NCBI GenBank assembly: GCA_001414485.1
Contig: LLEY01000046.1
Location: 248,001 to 312,000, forward strand
Source: Calycina herbarum
Lineage: Eukaryota; Ascomycota; Leotiomycetes; Helotiales; Pezizellaceae
Length of the DNA: 64,000 nt
Reading direction: 5' to 3'
Part shown: positions 1-9,757 of the stretch, piece after piece
How the letters are laid out: every line of letters begins with the position of its first letter
Numbering within the stretch: the stretch's first letter is position 1
Translations under genes and position numbers: made by a program
Notes under the pieces: model-generated
Told to the model about the DNA's origin: nothing
Database searches by the model: none
Seen by the model: only the letters and a program-made list of their open reading frames with translations

Positions 1-1250
1 AATTCAAACTCCATGGTGGAAATGCCGTTGGTTTCATGACCTTGGAAGGAACCAAAGCAGCAGGTACCGATTTACATTCTCGAACAGCAAGTATCCTCGA
101 AATCACCAGAAACGACGCTAAAGTTTTTAATTATGGTCGCATTTACGGAGCTGGACTCAAATTTGCCTCTACCCTTCTTCGACAATTTAATCCTAATCTT
201 TCGGAAGCAGAAACGACGAAAGTCGCGACGAATCTGTATCGAGCTACCAAAGGGCAGAAAACGAATCGGAAAACTCTGCATAAAAAGGCTTTTTGGCGTG
301 GTGGAACGGAGAGTTTCGTTTTCAATAAACTTGAGGAATTTGCTGAACAGGAAAGACCGCGTACCCCTGTTCTTGGTGCTGGGATTACGGAAGCTTTGAT
401 GGCTCGATTCGTCAATGCTGGAGGGTTCATGACTTCAAGAATCAATTGGGCGATTCAATCTTCTGGTGTTGACTACTTACACCTTCTCATTATCAGCATG
501 GATTATCTGATTCGACGGTTTAACATTGATGCACGACTAGCCATCACCGTACACGATGAAATCAGGTATCTCGCCAAAGAAGACGACAAATACAGAACAG
601 CAATGGCTTTGCAAGTTGCCAATGTTTGGACGAGAGCAATGTTCGCCCAACAAGTTGGGATTAATGATCTCCCGCAGTCTTGCGCTTATTTCTCGGCTGT
701 GGATATCGATCATGTTTTGAGGAAGGAGGTGGATATGGATTGCATCACCCCCTCTCACCATGAAAAAATCCCTCATGGGGAGTCGATAGATATGACAACC
801 CTCCTCACGAAACCCACCTCCTTCCTCGACCCCTCTATCATCTCTCTTGACCCACCAAATCTTAAGGATATCGCATACACACCGCGTATCCCCGTTATGC
901 AGTCCTTGGAGTCGAATACAGATATCCATTTCTTGCAAGCACAGATCACGGCTGATGACAAGGAGTTACGTGAAATCCTCAAAAATCAACGCAAAGCCGC
1001 GGAAGGAGAGGGTGCGACAAAACCGGTGAAAGAGAGAAAGGTCGCGGAGAGGAAGGTTAGGAATATTGTTCCTTATCAGTCACAGCCGGAGATGATACAG
1101 ATGGAGCAGCCGAGTATTGCCGAGTTACTGGGGAATATGAGTTTTTCGAAGGAGGACTTCAAGAAGGGGTTTGAGGGTAAGAAGAGTTGGGGATGGGAGA
1201 GGAATGTTGGGGGGAATGGAAATAAGCAGAGGGCTACTACGAGGTGGTAG
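1..1250 (+). CDS. MIP1: Mitochondrial DNA polymerase gamma, C-terminal part (5' end outside window)
   Basis: This is the catalytic subunit that replicates mitochondrial DNA (family A polymerase). The reading frame is open from base 3, so the gene starts before the window; only the last ~415 residues are here. Motif B is visible just after the edge (RNDAKVFNYGRIYGAG, with the O-helix Arg, Lys and Tyr-Gly), and motif C is VHDEIRYL with the His-Asp-Glu that binds metal. The Ser/Thr-rich, charged C-terminal tail after about base 740 is poorly conserved in family members and is typical of fungal Mip1. The exonuclease domain and motif A must lie upstream. No intron is seen in this part. The stop is TAG at 1248-1250. 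The assignment rests on the polymerase motifs and is firm. Confidence 0.93.
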   Translation, partial: FKLHGGNAVGFMTLEGTKAAGTDLHSRTASILEITRNDAKVFNYGRIYGAGLKFASTLLRQFNPNLSEAETTKVATNLYRATKGQKTNRKTLHKKAFWRGGTESFVFNKLEEFAEQERPRTPVLGAGITEALMARFVNAGGFMTSRINWAIQSSGVDYLHLLIISMDYLIRRFNIDARLAITVHDEIRYLAKEDDKYRTAMALQVANVWTRAMFAQQVGINDLPQSCAYFSAVDIDHVLRKEVDMDCITPSHHEKIPHGESIDMTTLLTKPTSFLDPSIISLDPPNLKDIAYTPRIPVMQSLESNTDIHFLQAQITADDKELREILKNQRKAAEGEGATKPVKERKVAERKVRNIVPYQSQPEMIQMEQPSIAELLGNMSFSKEDFKKGFEGKKSWGWERNVGGNGNKQRATTRW

Positions 1251-3916
1251 GGTGGCTTGCTCGTTTCGGCCTGGCAGGTTGACAATGAGAGTGAGAGTGA
1301 GAGCTTTCTTTTCTTGTGCATAACCCTTTTTTGGAGCCGGCGATTTGTATATGGGACTGTGCGATGTGTGTGATTATGTGGATACCTACTTTACTCTCTA
1401 CCCTTCCTTCTCTTTTCTGTTCTGTTCATTCTGTACTTTTTTTGGGGTATTTTTTTGTATACTGCCTGGGCCTCATTTCATGTATATGGGAAATCTCTTA
1501 GGTCCCGAGGGCGTGGGGAAGGGAGTTTTGGGGTCCTTGGGATGAATGGTAATGAGCGAAGACTTTGCTTTTGAGCGGTTGTGTATAAATTTTTTGGGCG
1601 ATGGAGTGGTAAGATGAAAATGGAGGGGCGGGGTGTGAAATACCAAGTGGGGAGCAGTGAGGTGAGGGGATGGAGAGGGGTCTTTTGTAATTACTCCCGA
1701 GTCTGAGGATGATCGTAGGTGAGAAATATCAAAAAACATGTTCAAAAATGAGTTATATAGGATATGATCGTGTTTTTGTATTTGTGTTTTCGTCTGTGCT
1801 ATTCGTAGGGTACCTGTCCTGTCAATAGCCGTGGTGTTCTAACATAGTGCTATTTGAAGGTCACCTACCAATAGAGAGGGTGGGATGTGTCTGCTATTCG
1901 TAGGTGACCTACCAATAGCCACCCTTTTTTCTTGGGGGTAGGGCATATTCATCTGATTGACAGAATCGAATACTAATCAGAACTACTCAGGAACGACTGT
2001 GAGTTACTGTTATAATTGAGTCACAGAGGCCATGCACTCGCGAGCTGTGGGTTGGGAGATATTTGTGGTGTTGAGATTGTCTTCTTTACAGGCTTTTTTT
2101 GTCTTTTTGTGAAGGAAGTGGGTTTCGACGGTGAAAAATTTGTTTTTTTGAGGAGCTGGCGGGAAAGGGGATAGAAGGGATAGCATCGTTGTCAACTTGA
2201 AAAGCTGTTTTGCTGGATTTTAGATTTTGTTTTGATGTTTAGGGTTGGGTACGACTGCTCTTCCAAGCAACAGAGAGGCGTTTTAGACGCGTTTTTTTGT
2301 GTCTCAAAGGCTGAGTGGGTTGTTGAGATGGATGTTGAGTATTGGTTGTAAATCAAAGGAAGAGTTGAGGGGCGGGAAAGAGAGACGGGGTCGGGTTGAG
2401 AGAGGATGGAGGGGGAACTTTTGCTACTGGACGACTAAAATACCAGAAGCAATTTGAGCGAGTAGCATGTTCAGGGATAGTTGTGTAGTCTATTCAGCTA
2501 CTAGCAGCTATATATTTTTCGAAAGTGAGGATATTTTCGACACTAGTAAAGTCTTTTGGTGGATGGAGAAATGATAAACTGAGGAAAATTAGAGAGGGAA
2601 TAGTCGACATTGAAAGAGGGCCTTTGCGTGTTATCTTTATTGAGGTATATTCGTTTAATGTAAGAGGGGGAGGTGGTGGATCAAGATGATAGAAGTTGTA
2701 GGTATGAATTTGAAAGTAGATGAGTTGTGTATGCAACGTCTATGTAATTATTTATGGGAAGTGATACTTTGAGGATTGATACTTTGATATAGAGGAGATA
2801 AATTGAAAGATTGTAAACGTGAATAAGAAGAAAAACCCCGTATCTCTGGGGTTTATATAGCTTTTTATTCGTCTCTCTTCTAGGAATTTGGCATCATATA
2901 ACACATTCGGGTCAAAGTAATGATACCAGCGAGTCTGGGAGAATCATAAAATAGGAGAATCAATTTACGTAGCATATCGAAATAATTCTCGGGACGTTCA
3001 TAAATGATCTTTTTCGTGAGCGCGCTCTTAGGAAGATAAAAACCCCTGAAACCACAAGTGTGAGAATCAAGAAACAAAGAGCACCGCATCAAGTTTGTAA
3101 GTCTCTGGTGACAAGTCCCTGTCACCTCGCCAACCATTTCTATAAACATATGGAGGCATTTTTTTCTTTCAACCTAGACTGGCTGGTTTTTGCGTCCCTC
3201 CTATTTCTCTTGCAAGTAAATCTTAGTATTCGACATTAGATAAATTTTCGACAGCAAAAGACTTGTTTGCAAAGGGGTGGAAGAGGAAAAATTCCCAGTC
3301 TCGGCCAAAGAGCCGAATTGAATTGTCTTGAAATCATTCGTCTGCCGGTATGTTGAAGATTCTAGAAAGTATTTAGAACTGAGATTGCTTTGGCGTTCCA
3401 CCAACATAATTTTAATAATACCGCTTTGGATGTGTACTAGTTGATTGGGGAAAATTCTTTCATACTTTTGAAGATACAATGGTAGGGTGTGGAGTGAGTG
3501 ATTATGTACTACCAGAAAACCATCGCTAATCAATTAACGAGTTGTAACAATTTCTGACCATGATCTGATCCTAATGTTATTTTAAGAGTTCGTAGTGTCA
3601 CCGAATTCTTGCTGCACCAGCAAGGGACTAGATTTCACCTCGCTAAAAACTATTGGCTCTCGTTCTGCGCAAATAATATGTTACAGGGGCCTGCATATCT
3701 CACCGGTTTACCTGTCTCCTCAAACAAGGCTCGCTGACAAGCACCTCACTATATATTTCATGGAAGCTGGATGAAGATGAGAATAGAAAACAGTTCCCTT
3801 ACGAAGCGTTCCTTATAAGTTTTCTTGCATACTCCTTGAACCTCAAGCTTCACCACAGGCAACCACTCTTCAATAAGCTAAACACGAGCACAGCCGAATC
3901 CCAGTGTCCCGCAACG
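1251..3916. other. Intergenic, no supported gene
   Basis: This is 2.7 kb between the MIP1 stop and the Clr5/ankyrin gene. It is T/G-rich on the + strand and contains only short ORFs without recognisable domains (minus-strand ORFs at 2880-3149 and 3201-3533 were considered and not accepted). It holds the palindromic repeat cluster at 1798-1919, listed separately. Confidence 0.6.
1798..1919. repeat. Cluster of three related palindromic 26-32 nt repeats
   Basis: Three related inverted repeats lie at 1798-1829, 1849-1874 and 1893-1919. The best copy (1893-1919) has 12-nt arms around one central base, with a single mismatched pair; the arms read CTATTCGTAGGT and ACCTACCAATAG. All copies begin GCTATT and end with CAATAG. 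They could be a small hairpin-forming repeat family or the decayed ends of a MITE. No gene is attached. Confidence 0.6.
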
Positions 3917-6900
3917 ATGGCTCAGAAGAAAGTAAATGGACGGCCAAAAATCAGTTGGAATGCTTCACGCAGGAGAAAGGCAGTCCGGCTCTATCTTCTG
4001 ACCGATCTAAACGTCCCAGATATCCGAGACGCTCTAGGAGAAGAAGGCTTCCATCCTGGGTGAGTTAAATGTTGTTCCGTGTAAGGCTTACCACTCACAA
4101 TTTCAGTACGAGGAATCTCCAAACGCAATTAGGTGCACTACTCCCTGATTACAGTAAAGAATGGAGGACTTGTCGCCCATCGAAAATGCAGATGCGTAAT
4201 CGAATATATCAACTAAAGAAGTCGAGAGAGAACCGGATATCAAAGTATCAAAGTCGGAAAGCTGGCCATGCTATTCATAACCTCAAATTCTCGGTTGTTG
4301 GCCTCCCAAAAACCACAAACCCAGAGCAAGCATCAATTCAGACAGTGGTCATAAGCTCCACCACAAGCGAACAAGAGAACGCAGTTAGTTCCTCCTCATC
4401 AAGTGAACCAATTCCAGAGCAGGGACCGGTATCTCGAGGACCTAGCATGAGAAGTAGTACTAGCCTTGCTAGCGTGAAAACTTTGAGCACTCGACTTTCT
4501 TCTCGACTATCTTCGCTACGCCACGTTGCATCAGTTGTATCAAGCATTTCTTGGAGATCAAGTATTCTGTATGCTCCAAGTGGGTCCTCTGGTCGATTAT
4601 CCAACAGAAGTCATGTTCCGTGGACACGCGATGACTTCAAATCATGGAACGAGTTTGTGGACGTTTCAATGGTAGAAGCGTCCTCTTCTGGCCCTCTCCC
4701 GGCGGAGGACGAAAAGTCACTCTATACTCGGCCGTGTTGTAATTTTGGCTTGCAACCAGATAACAGAAGCGGAAGCCTCGAAACCAATATACCCTGTGTA
4801 TCCTGCGGATTCTCCATCATGCAAAGAATAGCACGTTTTGATCACACCCAAGAGCGCACTTCGATGAACGCATCAGAGGTTGACCTATTCGGAAACACCC
4901 CACTTCATCATGCAGCTGCAGCTGGAAATACCACACGGGTGCTTGAGTTGATGTCTATATCAGATCGCCCTTCGCAGACAAACTCTCAACAGAATACATG
5001 TGGAGAAACATTCCTCCACGTCTTGAGACTTCGAGGGAGTTCACATTTTGTGGAATACGAAAGGATCCTCCGAAAGGCTTCCAATCTTGGTTTTCCTTTC
5101 AGAATCGTAGATCATGGTGGTCGAAGTATTACCGACAGGCTACCCGAGCTTTTGGGGTTCTGGGACATCAGTCAACTAAAACTCAATATTGTTCTCTCCA
5201 TACTGGGCATCGAAGAGAAATTAGAATGCAGAAATGGAGAGCTGCAACTTTCAGATTTCACAATATCATGGCGTATGTATCGAGAATCCCGCCGGAAGGA
5301 GACAACTTTGATATCTACACTGAACGCTTGGTCCGAGGAGCAAAAATCAACTGCCGAGCTTGAGAGTATTATCAAGGACTCGAACATCCACATTCGAGAC
5401 AAGAAGGGGTATACAGCCCTTGCAATTGCTTCTGCTTTGGGGCTTTGGGATGCTGTGTCCCTTCTTTTGGAGTTGGGAGCCAATCCCAACACAAAGAGTT
5501 ATCACCAAACAAGTTTGATGGAAAATACAGCAATCCATCTTGCTCGGGCGCAAAAAGAAGATAACAATGTGCTCTATGCCAGCATTCTCAAGTGTCTGGG
5601 TCTATTGAGTGATCTTGGAGGCAAAACAATTGTCACTGTATACGACGAATATCAGATACCGGCAGAGACAGGAAAGTCCAGAAACAGCACCATTCGCTCA
5701 GTCATCTCCAAGACACGCAAAGCACTGGTGAAAACACGAAAACCTACCCGAGTTCCTAGGTACGGCGAAAAGCTTTTAGCTCCAGCCGGGAAGGAAGAGC
5801 AAACATCAACGATTCCAAGAACCACTCAGTCGAATCTTATCCATACAGTGGGAACTAATATTTATGGACTAGAACAGGCTATGGGGTTCCAGATAAAGGG
5901 ACTACCCCATGATTTTTCGCCACCTGAAATTTTAATGGAGACTCCATTTCAGTCCAAGATTCAACAAAACATCAGTTCCAAATTCAGCGAAAGGTTTACT
6001 AATAGTCTTCCTGTTGTCGTCGAGCAGACTGCAGACGAAAAATGGTTCTCACCCGAGAGCTTAGATGGTTTAAAGTGAACTCTTTCCCCCAATATAGCTC
6101 GGCTATTATTAACCTCTTCTCACAGTAGCCAAGTTGCGAATACCGATGAATTTTTTCCCACACCACTGTCAATGGAAACACAGACTTTCAAAAATAGCAG
6201 TTTAAGAATGGCACTCAGCACTCAGAACTCTTTCCAGAAGACCCTTGCAGCGGGGGTATCCTTTCCCCTCCCAAGTGTGACTATCGAAAGGGAGTCTCTC
6301 CAAGAAGGTTTCGACAGTTGGATATGTCATTGTGGCTTTAAGATCCCTGGGAAAGACATTCAGCGGAAGGCTTTAACCTTCCATAGGCATCATGCCTATT
6401 GCCTCTTACTCCCATCAGTGCCCGCGGAAAACCTCTTTACGTGCAATTATCCCGGTTGTTTTAGAATCTGCACTCATGAGGGAGCTCAATCCCATCAAAA
6501 TTTCCTGCAACAACTAGGCAGGTCACAAGATCCTGACGAAGATGTGGAAAACCCCAACATTAGGATGGCCGGAGATATTTTTAATACTTATACGCCCCAT
6601 ACGACTTCTAGTAGAGGTTTTGAAACTTTTCCTCCTTCGATCAATGTCAATAAACCACCGACAAACACGAGTTGCCTAGTGGAATCTCCACCAACCACTT
6701 TTCAACCCACGCTGTGTTCAAGCAATTTTTATAACAGCTCCCCAGCACTCACCATAAACCCTGAAATTCCATCATCTACCTCGCTTCCCGATAAGGACTG
6801 GTTCTCACAGAAACCATCCCAACTATCGTCTGAAGAAGCATCAACGATATACGGAATCCTCCAAAAATCACAAAGCAACAACCTAGAAGAAACTCCCTCA

Positions 6901-7326
6901 CGCTCAACAAAGCGAAAACCAAAACAACCATCTTTCGCTTCAATGCGATATACAAACCATCTTTATCCGCAACCAGAAACCTCACACACACAGAGAACTA
7001 ACGAAAGTTCGTCCCCAATTGAAAGTACTCATCAGGCTCTAATGCCAACAACTTCCGATCATTCCAAACGGCGTCGTATGGACTCACAAGATATGGCAAA
7101 TTCTCAATTCGATCCTCAAACAGTCACGTATGATCTTGGAAATAATAGCACCAGTTTTTCCACCCACGAAACCCCTTCCGTTATTCTAAATCCTTATGAC
7201 CCCCAACATACATCTGGATTTCCTATAACTACGAGAGAGGATGAATTGGAGAATCCAAACCAAGACTTCCTCTACTCGCCCATCCCCTTGTATTACGAGT
7301 TGCTTCAACACCTTGAACGTCCCTAA
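3917..7326 (+). CDS. Clr5-domain, ankyrin-repeat and degenerate zinc-finger protein
   Basis: Deduced exons are 3917-4059, 4107-6074 and 6126-7326, giving 1103 residues with phases that agree at both joins. Residues ~10-65 fit a Clr5 domain (a short fungal N-terminal module named after fission-yeast Clr5), with its conserved LYLLTDLNVPDIRDAL-like core split by the first 47-nt intron. Ankyrin-like repeats follow at ~306 (GNTPLHHAAAAGN) and ~474 (KGYTALAIASALG). The third exon adds a Cys/His-rich stretch at ~766-825 (WICHCGF, HRHHAYC, CNYPGC) that looks like degenerate C2H2 fingers, then a long Ser/Thr/Pro-rich tail. The second join (51-nt intron with a TTAAC branch site) turns two separate ORFs into one protein. 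An in-frame ATG exists at 3836, but the one at 3917 starts just before the conserved domain. Function is unknown; a nuclear or protein-interaction role is an inference. Confidence 0.72.
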
Positions 7327-7665
7327 TATTACTGGTCACCACACTCCCCTAGCTATCCTTTAAGAATATGAATGAAATCCACCCTTTGAGTGTCTTATCC
7401 AATTTATTCCCGAGCACTTCTAGGATTCATTCAATCGTGGCTTCGAATCACGACAGCATTTCGGATTCATCACACCCTGACGCTGATTCCGAATTGGTTT
7501 ATAAATGGGTTGATAGCGTCCCTAAACTTGGAAGTTCTTCCAACGCCTTCTGCAAAGCGAAAATCTAAACTCACATCCGACATATTGACGGAAACAATGA
7601 ACCACGATTACATTTTGGAATGATCCTCATTCCAACTTGGTAACTCTGGTGGCTCGCTAGAAGAG
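7327..7665 (+). other. Possible broken coding stretch between the Clr5/ankyrin and OTU-like ORFs
   Basis: This spacer is not clearly non-coding. Frame 3 (7368-7568) and frame 1 (7390-7623) carry overlapping ORFs. The second runs in the same frame as the OTU-like ORF and is separated from it by a single TGA at 7621. A short piece, PTPSAKRKSK, resembles ETPSRSTKRKPK in the preceding exon. It may be a frame-shifted remnant of the upstream tail or an unrecognised exon. No convincing splice pair was found. Confidence 0.3.
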
Positions 7666-8451
7666 ATGTGCTCTACGGAAGCTTATCCACGAACACTCGT
7701 TTACAACCTTGAAGATGAGTTTGCTGCATTCGAGCGACGCTTGTTGGGGCTCCCTGGAGGTACGTGTGAGCTGCACTCTACGGGAATTTATCCTAAACCC
7801 CTCGATTATATCTCTGATAATGAGCTTGGTACACATCACGAGCCTTTGAGGATTCCACCCGCCGGCTTCCCAAATGTACGACCGGAAAGAACTTCCTTTT
7901 CATCTGGACAAGCATCACTCAACTCACCTACAAGTCCCCCAACCTCCGAGTCAATCCCTGCAGAGCTTCGGTTTTTGCGGCAGTTAAAACTCGATTTCCC
8001 CAACGGATTTCAATTAATCCCAACAGACGGATCACATCTTCTATGTGGTTTACGAGCCCTGCAGCATAGCACACGAGCTCAAATGTCACATCTAATTAGG
8101 GTACCTTCGGTGACAGAACTATGGCATATAGCAACAGCCATCGGGAACGATCAAAACAATTTCAGACTCGACCACCTCGCGGCAACTTTACAGGAATACG
8201 GTAAAATGGAAGGGCGTAGTTTACAACTGGGTTGTGTAGTGGATTATCAGGGCCCGATTATTTTTGGTGGAAACCTTGACACAGACTGTACTCCAGTTCA
8301 TACGCTATGGATACACAATAATAACGCGGAATATGCTCTAGGAGCCGGATACTCGCACTACTCTGGAGTGCGAGCCAAAGCAATAAATCCACAAGAATTT
8401 CGACGAGACCAAGCTTTCCAAGAATCCCACCGCCGTTTCATGCTTCGTTGA
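7666..8451 (+). CDS. OTU-like cysteine peptidase-fold protein
   Basis: This 261-residue single-exon ORF has a variable, Pro/Ser-rich first half. The second half fits the OTU deubiquitinase-like layout: an Asp-Gly motif followed by cysteine (D121-G122 then C127 in TDGSHLLCGLRAL) and, about 100 residues later, a His in an aromatic context (H231 in GYSHYSGVRA, like the HY-x-S-V ending of OTU domains). The Cys sits a few residues later than in the classic DG-N-C-L motif. A fungal OTU-like branch with DG-x-x-C-G is plausible, but activity is uncertain. The start may not be right, because the frame continues upstream past one TGA. It lies 340 bp after the Clr5/ankyrin gene on the same strand. A functional link between the two is inference. 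Confidence 0.55.
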   Translation: MCSTEAYPRTLVYNLEDEFAAFERRLLGLPGGTCELHSTGIYPKPLDYISDNELGTHHEPLRIPPAGFPNVRPERTSFSSGQASLNSPTSPPTSESIPAELRFLRQLKLDFPNGFQLIPTDGSHLLCGLRALQHSTRAQMSHLIRVPSVTELWHIATAIGNDQNNFRLDHLAATLQEYGKMEGRSLQLGCVVDYQGPIIFGGNLDTDCTPVHTLWIHNNNAEYALGAGYSHYSGVRAKAINPQEFRRDQAFQESHRRFMLR

Positions 8452-9757
8452 GAAGATTTCAGCAGCTAGAGTACTCAATACGACGCCTTTCGATACCACC
8501 AATCACATACACTTACAAACCAGCTTTTCAAGACCCATGAGTGTAAAATTCGAAGCAGACGGAAACTCGAAAATCTCAAGCACCTCCAGCAAGCATGTCC
8601 AGCACTCCTACAATATGAACCTTCCAGGCCCGCGGAATTGATACTATGTATGCCACATTGTCATTATCCTGGATGCAACAAATGTGTACATTGATGATAT
8701 ATACTTGGAATATGGAGCTGATATAGGCGAGAAAGTTTTTTTGATTCATAGTTACAGAATGACAAGGTAGATTAGAAACATACAATATATTTCTTACTCA
8801 TCACTTTTGAACCAAACACAAGAGTCATGGAGATTCCACTAAATTGAAGGCAAAGATACTGATAATTATCTATACAAGCCACCTCTCCTCCCCTTCCTCC
8901 TCCCTGACAATTTTGTCCCTCCTCCACCACAAACCCTTTCCACATACATACGCATAGATAAATAGATACAAGAAAGAGAATAGAAGGCTCCTCATCCAAA
9001 GAAACCAAATCAAATCGCACGCAAGCTAACTAAAGATAAAAAGAAAAGAAAGCAAGAAAACAAAGTTGTATATCGAACAAGGTATCTGAGTGGATGACTG
9101 ATGAAGAGAGAGGAGTACAGTAGAGGTAATTAACAAAGCTTGGTTCCATGCCACCATTTCAAGAAAAAGAAAAACAGACTAAAAGCAAAGTAAACAATAA
9201 AAGCAAGCTAATACGACAAGGGCAGAAAAACAAAACACAAAACAAAAGAGGTACGAGAGACGGGTGGTTTCTTCATGGGCCAGCCAAAAAACAGAATATC
9301 TTATGTGTAGTACGTGCGTTTTCGCGGGAGAGAATTAAAGGAACGCTTTGAAGCGCCTTGGTATATCGATGATGAGAGATGAAGGAAGAAAACGCTCGCA
9401 ATGTGATGAAGAAGGAAGAAAGATGACCCCAGCCCCCAGTTATATATATGTGCCCAGCCAATGACCAAGCCCTTGTAAAACCAGATAAACCAGACGACCA
9501 GTTAAACCCTTGCCCCGTATTGTTGCCCGTGACCTCGCGGAAGGAAATGCTCCAATGCCCTATAAAATATTCAATCGCGACGCGTTATATGCAAGAGATG
9601 ACGATAAAAATAAACAAATGAAAGATAACTAATATGCGACGTGGTGTGTTCGCTGAGGTAAAAGAGATGAGTGGATATCAGAGTCTAATTTGTAAGGAAA
9701 GTCGACAGAGGAAATCATGGAAATCGTTAAGAGCAAAAGTGTGTGTGATGTGCAGTC
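8452..9757. other. Intergenic, probable 3' UTRs
   Basis: This is 1.3 kb between the convergent OTU-like ORF and the C2H2 transcription factor gene. It is A/G-rich on the + strand (CT-rich on the minus strand) between about 8820 and 9450. No supported ORF or RNA gene was seen. Confidence 0.6.

Noticed and set aside
2880..3533. Two minus-strand ORFs of 89 and 110 codons
   Set aside because: No domain, no splice signals joining them and composition typical of chance ORFs in a spacer.
3836..3916. Upstream in-frame ATG for the Clr5/ankyrin gene
   Set aside because: The added 27 residues are low-complexity; the ATG at 3917 starts right before the conserved domain.
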